The position numbers and the translations under genes are program-made. From Trebonia kvetii (GTDB lineage Bacteria; Actinomycetota; Actinomycetes; Streptosporangiales; Streptosporangiaceae), in assembly GCF_007827045.1 (NCBI RefSeq), contig NZ_RPFW01000007.1, positions 186,001 to 250,000 on the forward strand: a DNA stretch of 64,000 nucleotides, read 5' to 3'. This document shows, piece after piece, positions 25,889-33,885 of this stretch; the stretch's first letter is position 1; every line of letters begins with the position of its first letter. The notes beneath the pieces were generated by a model that worked only from the letters and a program-made list of their open reading frames with translations, did no database searches and was not told where the DNA came from.

Positions 25889-27117
25889 AAGGTGCGGCCG
25901 TACCAGTCGCTCTGGCTGCGCACGCCGGGGAGGGTGAAGAAGTAGCCGCCGCCGAACGGCTGCACGTAGTCGACGAGCGGCTCATTGACCAGTCGCTTCT
26001 GCACGGTCTCGAACTGGCGCTCCAGGTCCTGCTGGTAGGCGATGAAGATGTGCCCCGCCTGCAGGTTGCCGTTGAGGTCCACGCCGAGGTCGTAGTTGTA
26101 GGAGCGGCGGATGAGCCGCTGGTTGGCGGTCTGCGCGGTGCGCGGGTTGGCCAGGCGGATGTGCGAGTCGAGCGGGATCACATTCCCGTCCGGGTCAGCC
26201 TTGTAGTCGGGCGTGTCGAACTCGTTCGTGCCGTCGAGCGGCGCGCCGGTGTCCCTGCGGCGGCCGAACATACCCTCCTGCTCGTTGATGGACACCCGGT
26301 CCCAGAACTCGACGAGCATCCGGATCAGCCGCACGACCAGGTAGGACCCGCCGATCGCCCACACCGGCTCCTTGGGGTCGTCCACCCAGATGAGGGAACT
26401 CGCGAGTGTCCCCGTCGGGTTCGCGGTGCCGTCCTTGAACCCGAGCAGGTTCCGCCCGCTGCCCGACGGGCGCGGCGGCGAGTTGTAGCCCTCGATCTTC
26501 CAGCGCAGCTGCATGCCGTCCCTGGTGTGCTTGAGCACGTCCCTGATCGCGTGATGCACCGTGTCCTGGTGGTTGGCGCTGAACTGCAGGACGAGATCGC
26601 CGTGTAGCCACGCGGGGTCCGGCGAGTCGTTGGGGAACGCGACGAGCGGCTTGAGCTTGAGGGGCTTGCGGTCCGCCAGGCCGAAGCGGTCGTCGAACAG
26701 CGTGGAACCCGCCGACATGGCCACGGTCAGCCCGTCGGACGGCACCACGGGGCCGAGCACGTCGCTGTCCGACGGCGGCTGGCTGACGCCCAGGTTTGGC
26801 GGCGTGCCGCCAGCGGCGAGGAACCGGGCCCTGGTGGTGATCGTCTGGAACAGTTCGGCGAGTGCCGTCTTGTTCTCCGCCGTGACGTCGAAGGCCGCGA
26901 CGCAGGTGGCCGCCTGCTTGCCGGACGGCCCAGGAGTGAGGATGCCTGACTGATGCTCGCCGTGGAACGGGTACGACGCCGCCTCGGCCACCTCGGTCCC
27001 CTGGGTGGCCGCGTTTGCGTCGGCCCGCGCACCGCCGATCAGCACGCCGCCGGCCAGCGCGGTGCCCGCGGCACCCGTCGCGGTGCCCTGGAGGAACTTG
27101 CGGCGGCTGAGGTCCAC
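25879..27117 (-). CDS. efeB: Tat-exported DyP-type heme peroxidase EfeB
   Basis: A 412-aa dye-decolorising peroxidase. Residues 4-11 SRRKFLQG plus a hydrophobic stretch form a Tat signal. The DyP hallmark GFKDG (Asp229, distal residue) is in LLGFKDGTANP; the C-terminal part includes GLDL/DLG-type QAGHIFIAYQQDLERQF and ends with FGGGYFFTLPGV. GTG start after TAGGAGCGCAATCCC. In EfeUOB systems EfeB helps oxidise Fe(II) for, or extracts iron in, the EfeU import route. It is 85 bp downstream of the EfeU-EfeO gene and presumably co-transcribed under the same iron control. Confidence 0.93.
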   Translation of the reverse strand: MDLSRRKFLQGTATGAAGTALAGGVLIGGARADANAATQGTEVAEAASYPFHGEHQSGILTPGPSGKQAATCVAAFDVTAENKTALAELFQTITTRARFLAAGGTPPNLGVSQPPSDSDVLGPVVPSDGLTVAMSAGSTLFDDRFGLADRKPLKLKPLVAFPNDSPDPAWLHGDLVLQFSANHQDTVHHAIRDVLKHTRDGMQLRWKIEGYNSPPRPSGSGRNLLGFKDGTANPTGTLASSLIWVDDPKEPVWAIGGSYLVVRLIRMLVEFWDRVSINEQEGMFGRRRDTGAPLDGTNEFDTPDYKADPDGNVIPLDSHIRLANPRTAQTANQRLIRRSYNYDLGVDLNGNLQAGHIFIAYQQDLERQFETVQKRLVNEPLVDYVQPFGGGYFFTLPGVRSQSDWYGRTLLS

Positions 27118-27202
27118 GGGATTGCGCTCCTAGGTTGGTTTCGTGATGGCGGTCAGGTTCGGGTGGCGGTCAGGTCTCGCGATGGGCGGCCGGTCTCGGG
27201 TA

Positions 27203-29353
27203 TTAGTGAGTGACCGGAACTTCGAGCAGGTCAGGAACGGCGGCGAGCGTCTCGACCAGCTCGCCGGTGGCCGCGTTCACCTGCTGGCGCTTGTCCAGGG
27301 AGACCGCCGTTAGCGGCTGCCATTGCCCGTTGGCCTTCGTCGCCTCGAGGGCCGCGTCGAGCGTGCCGAGCTGACGTTCGGCCGTGGCCACCAGGCCCGG
27401 CTGGCGCTGGTTGAGCAGCCTCGCTAGGTAGCCGAGCACCGCCCGGTCGACCCGGGTGTCGGCGTAGGTCATCGCGTACGCGGCGCCCGCGCCCTCGTCG
27501 TCGATGCCTGACAGGTGATCGCGGAGCGCGTCCTCGATGATCTCGTGCGCGCGCAGCGACAGGTTGGTCGGATCGCCGGTCAGGTCGTCTGAGGTCAGGT
27601 TCTGCTGGATCGCGGCGACATTCCTGGCGACCGCATCCGCGACGGGGAGCAGCTCGCTAGCCAGCTGGCCGTGCCACAGGCCGTACTCCAGGCGGTGCAG
27701 GCCGGTGAAGCCCTTGTCGCTGACGCCGTCGGCCAGGCCGTCGGGCAGGCCGTCGACCGCGAGGCCGAGGTCGCCGAAGCTGTTGTAGGACGCGCCGACC
27801 CGCTCCCAGGCGAGCTGGGCGGTCAGCCAGTCCTGCTTCGCCCGCGCGATGTCGCCGCGGCGCAGGTCTGCCTGGATCGCGGTGACATCCGCGGCGAGGT
27901 CCGTGAGCTGGACGGCCGCATAGCCCTGGTAGAGCTTGTTCGGCGGAGTCAGTTCCGCGACGGTGACGGGCTTTACGGCGACCGGGTCGGACACCTTGGT
28001 CCCTGTGCCCGCCGACACCGCCGACACCGCCACGGCCTGCGAGGACGTCGCCGGCTTGGAGCCCATCAGACACTGGAAGGTGTAGCTGCCGGTGCCGAGC
28101 GTCGCGGTCAGCGGCGCCGACGTGCCAGGGCCGAGGGTCTCGATCTCGCCGATGATCGCGCCGGCGGCATTGTCCAGCCTGATCTCGCCGGCCAGCCCGG
28201 AGTTGTTGGTCACGGTGATCGTCTGGGTGCCGGCTCCAGCCGACGTCCACTCTGGTGCGCACTTGGTGCGGGTCACCGAGACCGTGCTGGCGCCGCTCGA
28301 CTGCGCGGCGGGCAGCACCGCGATCGTCACGCCCGCGGCGAGGGCGGGCACTGCGACGAGGACGCCGCCCACCAGCCACGGGCTGCCCGCGGCCGTCCGC
28401 TCCCAGCGGCCGATCGCGGTGCCGTTCGCGGCGGGGGCGACGACAGGGGCCGGGCGGGCGGCGGACACGGTGTCGACGGCGGGTGCGGCGGGCTTGACCG
28501 CGCTCTTCGTGGCGGCGCGGCCCGCGTTCACGAACGCGGGGATGACGAACGCGAGGTAGGCCAGCCAGGCGGTGACCTGAAGGACGGTCATCCGCGGCGA
28601 CAGTTCGGTGAGGCCGGTGACGATCGACGCCCACCAGGAGCCCGGGTCGATGGGCGCGGTCAGGTCGAATGCGACCCAGGTGTGACCAGGCAGCCAGCCC
28701 GCATCCTGCAGGTCGCCGAAGCCATAGGCGAGCACGCCCGCCGCTATCACGATGAGCGCGAACGCTGTCCTGTTGAAGAACACGCCGACATTGAGCCGGA
28801 CCGCCCGGCGGTACAGCAGCCAGCAGAGCGCGATCGCGGCGGCGATGCCGACCGCGGCGCCGATCAGCGGACCGACCGTCTGCCCCGATGCCTTGGCCGC
28901 CGTCCACAGGAACAGCGTCGTCTCCAGGCCCTCGCGGCCGACGGACAGGAACGCGGTCAGCGTGAGCGCTCCCGCGCCGATCGCCACGGCCCGTTCCACC
29001 TCGCCGCGCAGATGCGACGACAGGGTGGACGCGGTGCGGCGCATCCAGAAGATCATGCCGGTGACCAGGCAGACCGCGAGGACGCTGAGCAGGCCGCCGA
29101 CCGCCTCCTGCTGTTGGCTGGACAAGACGCTGACCGAGAAGGTGAGCACCGCGGCGAAGGCGCCGACCAGGCTCACCGCGCCGACCACGCCGAGCCAGAT
29201 CGGGCCGGCCGACAGTGCCGGCTCCCCGCCCTGCTCGGCTCGCGCCGCCGCGGTCTTCTTCACCGCGGCGAGCAGGATGGTCACCACGAGACCCGCCTCG
29301 AGTCCCTCACGGAGCCCGATCAGCAGGTTAGGTACGCTGTCCGCCCAAGTCAC
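27203..29353 (-). CDS. EfeU-EfeO fusion: FTR1-type iron permease with cupredoxin and M75 domains
   Basis: A 716-aa fusion. Residues ~1-285 are an FTR1/EfeU permease with seven membrane segments and both iron-site motifs, REGLE at 15-19 and 140-144. After an Ala-rich linker and one more membrane segment (~330-350) follows an EfeO-type cupredoxin-like domain (TKCAPEWTSAGAGTQTITVT ... YTFQCLMG), then an imelysin/M75 EfeO domain with the HRLEYGLW HxxE site. Usually efeU and efeO are separate genes; fusion puts the periplasmic/extracytoplasmic iron-binding module on the permease. GTG start at 29353 has no Shine-Dalgarno; TAACCT eight bases upstream suggests a leaderless mRNA. Confidence 0.92.
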   Translation of the reverse strand: MTWADSVPNLLIGLREGLEAGLVVTILLAAVKKTAAARAEQGGEPALSAGPIWLGVVGAVSLVGAFAAVLTFSVSVLSSQQQEAVGGLLSVLAVCLVTGMIFWMRRTASTLSSHLRGEVERAVAIGAGALTLTAFLSVGREGLETTLFLWTAAKASGQTVGPLIGAAVGIAAAIALCWLLYRRAVRLNVGVFFNRTAFALIVIAAGVLAYGFGDLQDAGWLPGHTWVAFDLTAPIDPGSWWASIVTGLTELSPRMTVLQVTAWLAYLAFVIPAFVNAGRAATKSAVKPAAPAVDTVSAARPAPVVAPAANGTAIGRWERTAAGSPWLVGGVLVAVPALAAGVTIAVLPAAQSSGASTVSVTRTKCAPEWTSAGAGTQTITVTNNSGLAGEIRLDNAAGAIIGEIETLGPGTSAPLTATLGTGSYTFQCLMGSKPATSSQAVAVSAVSAGTGTKVSDPVAVKPVTVAELTPPNKLYQGYAAVQLTDLAADVTAIQADLRRGDIARAKQDWLTAQLAWERVGASYNSFGDLGLAVDGLPDGLADGVSDKGFTGLHRLEYGLWHGQLASELLPVADAVARNVAAIQQNLTSDDLTGDPTNLSLRAHEIIEDALRDHLSGIDDEGAGAAYAMTYADTRVDRAVLGYLARLLNQRQPGLVATAERQLGTLDAALEATKANGQWQPLTAVSLDKRQQVNAATGELVETLAAVPDLLEVPVTH

Positions 29354-29359
29354 GGTGAC

Positions 29360-29378
29360 TAAGGTTAGGCTTACCTAA
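29360..29378 (-). promoter_or_regulatory. IdeR/DmdR/DtxR iron box overlapping the efeU promoter
   Basis: TAAGGTTAGGCTTACCTAA matches the DtxR/IdeR consensus TTAGGTTAGGCTAACCTAA at 17 of 19 positions. It lies 7-25 bases before the GTG and overlaps the putative -10 (TAACCT on the minus strand), so Fe(II)-bound repressor would block RNA polymerase. Confidence 0.88.
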
Positions 29379-29462
29379 GCGATGCGTCCACCGAATGTGG
29401 CCTAGCTCATGGTCAAGATGCGATGAAACCCCGCCGCCGGCTACCGACCGTGCATTGGATTG

Positions 29463-30359
29463 TCAGTGTTCGCCGAACTTATCCGCCCACCAGGACTGGT
29501 GCGCCCGCGACTGGTCGGCGGCCGCACCGAGTTCACCGAGCGCCGCGGCCCAGCGTTCGTCGGTGAGGGCTAGCACCGGGGCGTCGGCTCCGGTGGCGGC
29601 GATGATGCTCTGCGCGATCGCGACGTCCTTGGCCATCAGGCCGAGTGCGAACCCGGTCGCGTAGGCACCGTTGACCACGTTGGCGCCGATGACGTTCGCG
29701 CTGACGAATGAGCGCCCGGTGGATGCGTTGATGATGTCGATCATCGTCTTCGGGTCGAGCCCGAATCGCGCGCCCGCCACCACCGCCTCGGCGGTGGCGC
29801 AGTAAGTGGCGGCGCCGACGACGTTGTTCAGCGCCTTCATGGCGTGTCCGCTGCCCAGGCGGCCGGTGCGGAACTGCCGCGCCGGGTCGCCGAGCACGCG
29901 GAGCGCCGGCTGTGCGCTTGCCACGTCCTCGTCCGCACCGCCCACCATGATGGACAGCTCGCCGGTCTGCGCGCGTGGCACGCCGCCGGACACGGGCGCG
30001 TCCACCACCCGGACTCCCCGGGCCTCGAGCGCCGCGCCGAGTCGCAGCGTATCGGCGGGATCGGCGGAGCTCATCTCGATGACCAGCGCGCCGGGTCGCA
30101 GGGCAGCGCCGATCCCCCAGCCGAGGACGGCGTCGGCGACGATCCGCCCGTCGGGGAGCATGGTGACCACGATGTCCGCGGCCGCGAAGTCATCCGGCGC
30201 GGTCGCGGCGGCGGCGCCTGGGTGCGCCGCGGCGAAGCCGTCCTGCCGGCCCGCGTCCACGTCCCTGACGACGAGGGGGAACCCCGCGGCGTGCAGGTTC
30301 GCGGCCATGGGCCAGCCCATGTTGCCGAGCCCGACGAATCCGATGGTGAGTGCGCCCAT
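29463..30359 (-). CDS. NAD(P)-dependent beta-hydroxyacid dehydrogenase (3-hydroxyisobutyrate dehydrogenase-like)
   Basis: A 298-aa two-domain enzyme. N-terminal Rossmann motif GFVGLGNMGWPMAANL (GxGxxG), substrate loop VVDAPVSGGVPRAQTGELSI, the catalytic lysine region GSGHAMKALNN (Lys in K-x-x-N), and helical C-terminal domain with GFALGLMAKDVAIA. These features define the 3-hydroxyisobutyrate / tartronate-semialdehyde / GLYR1 superfamily; the substrate cannot be read off. ATG 30359 chosen (GGGG just upstream); an ATG at 30395 is possible. It is probably its own transcription unit; the next upstream gene is pabBCA, 238 bp away. Confidence 0.9.
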   Translation of the reverse strand: MGALTIGFVGLGNMGWPMAANLHAAGFPLVVRDVDAGRQDGFAAAHPGAAAATAPDDFAAADIVVTMLPDGRIVADAVLGWGIGAALRPGALVIEMSSADPADTLRLGAALEARGVRVVDAPVSGGVPRAQTGELSIMVGGADEDVASAQPALRVLGDPARQFRTGRLGSGHAMKALNNVVGAATYCATAEAVVAGARFGLDPKTMIDIINASTGRSFVSANVIGANVVNGAYATGFALGLMAKDVAIAQSIIAATGADAPVLALTDERWAAALGELGAAADQSRAHQSWWADKFGEH

Positions 30360-30440
30360 GCCCCGATTGTCATCGCGCGCCGGCGTGCTGGCCATCCCCG
30401 TGCAGCACAAACGTGCCGCACCGTGGTTGGTGGTGCGGCG

Positions 30441-30588
30441 CCGGGATGTGGTTGGGTGCTCCGCGCGGGGGCGTGGTGAGTGGCCCGCGCCGCTTGTGGC
30501 TGGAAGCCCCCGGTGGAGTGCGGTTGCCTCCGCGGGCCGGGATGTGGTTGGCGGTCCCGCGCGGGACCGTGATGAGTGGCCGCGCACC
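30441..30588 (+). repeat. Imperfect direct repeat in the gap before pabBCA
   Basis: CCGGGATGTGGTTGG-rich unit of ~50 bp at 30441-30490 recurs at 30537-30588 (offset 96 bp), each ending in GTG[GA]TGAGTGGCC. The gap (30360-30597) otherwise holds no gene. Confidence 0.6.
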
Positions 30589-30597
30589 AGCAGGGCG

Positions 30598-33500
30598 CTA
30601 GAGCGCGGGCCGTGCCTTGCGCGTCAGCGCCGTGAAGTTGCCGATGATGGTCGCGCCATGGGTGGTCAGGATCGACTCGGGGTGGAACTGGACGCCCTCG
30701 ATGGGGAGGCTGCGGTGCCGCACGCCCATCGGGAGAGTCTCGGTGCGGGCGGTGACCGTCAGGTCGCCGGGGAGGGTGGACTCGTCGATGATCAGCGAAT
30801 GGTAGCGGGTCGCCTCGAACGGCTCCGGCAGGCCGGCCAGCATCCCGCGGCCGTCGTGACTGACGGGGAACGCCTTGCCGTGCACCGGAACCGGCGCCCT
30901 GACGATCCGCGCGCCGAACGCGGCGCCGATCGCCTGATGGCCGAGGCAGATGCCGAGCAGCGGCACGCCGGCCGACGCGCACGCGGTCACCGTGGCGATG
31001 CTGATGCCCGCCTCGGCCGGTGCGCACGGGCCGGGAGAGATGACCACGCCCGCCGGGCCGGCGTCGATGATCGCGGCGGCGGTCACCTCGTCGCTGCGGA
31101 TGACCTCGACTCGCGCGCCGGCGGTCTCGAGCAGGTGGGCGACGTTCCCGGTGAACGAATCGTAGTTGTCGAGCAGCACCACAAGAGGGCGGCCGGCGGC
31201 GCCGGCCGCGGTGCGCCACGGGATCCGCGGGGCGGGGCGGTCTTGGAGGCCGGTCGGGGCCAGCGGGGCTGCCGGCGCGGGGGGTGCGGAGGCGTGGGCG
31301 GCGGGCGCGGGCAGAGCGGCGGGCGCGGGCAGAGCGGCGGGCGCGGGGGGTGCCGCGGGCGGTGCGGCGAGGATGTCCGCCTCATCTGCCGGGCGGGCGG
31401 CGAGCGACGCGGCGAGAGCGGCCGTGACCGGGCCCGACGGCCAGGCGCGTCGCACACCCGCGACGGCACGCACCGCTAGCAAGCCGACCACGGCGTTGGT
31501 CACGAACACCTCGCTCGCGTCGGCGAGCTCGTCGAGAGTGAGCGGCTTCTGGCCGGTCCGCACGCCGAGCGCCCTCGCCGCGCGGAGCACGGCCGCACGG
31601 GTGGTGCCTGGCAGCAGGCGGCCGTCGGCGGGCGGGGTGAGCAGCACGCCGTCGATGACCGCGAACACGTTCGCCCGGTCGGTCTCGAGCAGTTCGCCGG
31701 TCTCGTCGGTGAGCAGCACCTGCTCACCGGGCGCGGCGGCTGCTGCGAGCGCTGTGAGCAGCCTGCGGTCGCGGTACTTGTGGCCGCCGATGCCGCCGGC
31801 CACGTTTACCGGGCGCAACATGACCGTGGCGGGCCCCGCGGAGAGCGGCACGACCTCGATGGCTGCCTGCAGCGGCCCGCCGACCGGCCGGACCGAGATC
31901 CGCAGCCGGCCAGTCGGCCCGCCGGCCAGGCAGCGCGCCAGGTCGTCACGGAGCGAGCTGGGCAGATCCTTACCGTAGAGCGCGCGGACGCTTGCCGCCA
32001 GGCGGGCCAGGTGCGCGTCGAGGCCACGGGTCACGCCGCCGGTCACGGTCAGCGAGCTGAAGATGCCCGCCGCGGGGTGCGGACGCAGCGCGGCGCGCTC
32101 ATCCGAGCCGAAGACCCCGGGGGCGGGGCGTGCGTGCGATGCGGCGGGATGCGGGCGGGTCGCGGCGCGGTCGTCCTCGCCGGCCTGCTGGTACACCGTG
32201 GCAGTGGCGGCAATGCCTTGGGCAGCAGTGTCTTTGGTGGCAGTGTCCTTGGCGGCAGTGTCCATGGCGGCACTGTCCGGCGCGGTGGCGGCGTTGGCGT
32301 CCGCGGCGTCCAGCCGTGCGCCGATCGCGGTCAGCAGCGGGGTCGCCTTGATGAGGCACTCGGCGTACTCGGCGGCGGGGTCGGAGTCGGCGACTATGCC
32401 GCCGCCGGCGCCGAGCCAGGCCCGCCCGGGCGCGCCGCCGCGGCCCGGCGCGAACTCGAACGTGCGGATGGCGACGTTCAGCTCGAGGCCCGCGGCCGGC
32501 GAGCGGTAGCCGATCGCGCCGGTGTACACCTCGCGTGGCGTGGCCTCGAGCTCGTCGATGATCTCCAGGGCGCGGACCTTCGGCGCGCCGGTCACCGAGC
32601 CTGGCGGGAACGTGGCACGGATCAGGTCGCCATCGCTGGTGCCCTCGTGCAGCTTGCCGGTGACGGTGGAGACCAGGTGCCAGACGCCGGGGTGCGGCTC
32701 GGGGCCGAGCAGAACGGGCACGGTCACCGAGCCGGCGACGCAGACCCGGCTGAGGTCCGCGCGCACCAGGTCGACGATCATCACGTTCTCCGCGCGGTTC
32801 TTCGCGGAGGCCTCGAGGGTGGCGCGCTGCGCCGCCGCCTCGTCCGCGCCGCCGTCGCGGCGCGCGGTGCCCTTGATCGGCTTGGAGGCGACCGTGTCCG
32901 CCTCCCGGCGCAGGAACAGCTCCGGTGACAGCGACGCCACGGCGGCCCGGCCCTGAACGTCTCCGCCCGCGCGGGCGGAGACGCTCACGAACGCGGCATA
33001 GGGCGGGTCGAGCACGGCCGCGGCCCTGCAGAACGCGTCGAGCGGGTCGCCCGCGTACTCCGCCTGCGCCCGCAGCGTGATGTTCGCCTGGAAGATGTCT
33101 CCCTGGCGGATGTACTCCACCGCCGCGCGCACCGCGTCGATGTGCCCGTCGGCGCCGGGGACGAGACGGAACGGGCCGAACTCGCAGCCCTGGCCGGTGA
33201 CGCGATCCGCGTCCGCGGCGGCCGCCCGGCGTTCGAGCTCGGCGAGGCGGGCCTCGATCGCGTCGGCCCGGCCCGGCGTCCACAGCGCCTCGAAGAACCA
33301 CTCGCCCGTCGCCCGGTCGCGGCGCAGCACGTGGTCGTAATAGCCGAACCACCACAGGGGCAGGGCACGCGGCCCGCTCGCGGGCAGCGCCTCCCCCGCC
33401 GCGCTGTAGCCGAGATAGCCGATCCAGCCGCCGCCGAAGACGGGACCCGCGCCGTCGGCTTCCGGGTCAGGCGCGGCGGGAAGCCCTGGGTCGAACACCT

Positions 33501-33687
33501 GGTACGGCGACCAAGGCGCGGACCGTACGGTGACCGGTTCCGACGCGATGATGTCGGCGCCGCCGGCCCAGTCGCCGAACAGCGCCACCGGATGTGGATC
33601 GCACCTGACCAGGCGCAGCGCCGCCTCCCGGCTGAGCTGCCAGCTCAGCGGCCTGCGCATCAGACGCGGTGCATTTCCCCCCGGCAT
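30598..33687 (-). CDS. Trifunctional PabB-PabC-PabA fusion: aminodeoxychorismate synthase/lyase
   Basis: A 1029-aa protein for p-aminobenzoate synthesis. Residues ~1-455 are a chorismate-binding PabB: FFEALW, YIRQGDIFQANITLR, SPELFLRR, KPIKGTARR, NRAENVMIVDLVRADLSRV, PPGSVTGAPKVRALEIID. After an Ala/Thr/Asp repeat linker, ~545-790 is a class IV PLP aminodeoxychorismate lyase (GGHKYRDRRLL with the PLP lysine, LLTDETGELLETDRANVF, LPGTTRAAVL). After an Ala/Pro linker, ~834-1029 is a class I glutamine amidotransferase, LLDNYDSFTGNVAHLL, with triad Cys914 (GICLGHQ), His1002 and Glu1004 (GVQFHPES). All three active sites look intact. Order B-C-A differs from the common PabA-PabB fusion. Confidence 0.92.
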   Translation of the reverse strand: MPGGNAPRLMRRPLSWQLSREAALRLVRCDPHPVALFGDWAGGADIIASEPVTVRSAPWSPYQVFDPGLPAAPDPEADGAGPVFGGGWIGYLGYSAAGEALPASGPRALPLWWFGYYDHVLRRDRATGEWFFEALWTPGRADAIEARLAELERRAAAADADRVTGQGCEFGPFRLVPGADGHIDAVRAAVEYIRQGDIFQANITLRAQAEYAGDPLDAFCRAAAVLDPPYAAFVSVSARAGGDVQGRAAVASLSPELFLRREADTVASKPIKGTARRDGGADEAAAQRATLEASAKNRAENVMIVDLVRADLSRVCVAGSVTVPVLLGPEPHPGVWHLVSTVTGKLHEGTSDGDLIRATFPPGSVTGAPKVRALEIIDELEATPREVYTGAIGYRSPAAGLELNVAIRTFEFAPGRGGAPGRAWLGAGGGIVADSDPAAEYAECLIKATPLLTAIGARLDAADANAATAPDSAAMDTAAKDTATKDTAAQGIAATATVYQQAGEDDRAATRPHPAASHARPAPGVFGSDERAALRPHPAAGIFSSLTVTGGVTRGLDAHLARLAASVRALYGKDLPSSLRDDLARCLAGGPTGRLRISVRPVGGPLQAAIEVVPLSAGPATVMLRPVNVAGGIGGHKYRDRRLLTALAAAAAPGEQVLLTDETGELLETDRANVFAVIDGVLLTPPADGRLLPGTTRAAVLRAARALGVRTGQKPLTLDELADASEVFVTNAVVGLLAVRAVAGVRRAWPSGPVTAALAASLAARPADEADILAAPPAAPPAPAALPAPAALPAPAAHASAPPAPAAPLAPTGLQDRPAPRIPWRTAAGAAGRPLVVLLDNYDSFTGNVAHLLETAGARVEVIRSDEVTAAAIIDAGPAGVVISPGPCAPAEAGISIATVTACASAGVPLLGICLGHQAIGAAFGARIVRAPVPVHGKAFPVSHDGRGMLAGLPEPFEATRYHSLIIDESTLPGDLTVTARTETLPMGVRHRSLPIEGVQFHPESILTTHGATIIGNFTALTRKARPAL
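32221..32280 (+). repeat. 15-nt tandem repeat in the PabB-PabC linker
   Basis: Four degenerate 15-nt units of type GGCGGCAGTGTCCTT encode MDTAAKDTATKDTAA on the minus strand. A second linker repeat (Ala-Pro-Ala-Ala, ~31290-31360) lies before the amidotransferase domain. Confidence 0.7.
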
Positions 33688-33885
33688 AGCCCGAGGCTAC
33701 CGGCGGCCACGCCTCAAGGCGTTAGCGAACCCGACAAATCACCCACCCCGGCGCCTGCGTGCGCCCACTGAGTCACCGCCTGAGTTTCCTCCGTCGTTTC
33801 ACTTGCGTTAAATCCCGGGCCGACCCAGGCTCGGCCAGTGCCCGTAGGTTCGTGCCGTCTCAGCACGCACCTGGAGGTCACCCCC

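Noticed and set aside
27671..29362. Long open frame antisense to the EfeU-EfeO fusion
   Set aside because: Composition of a shadow frame (Arg/Asp/Gly-rich), while the opposite strand encodes a clear iron permease.
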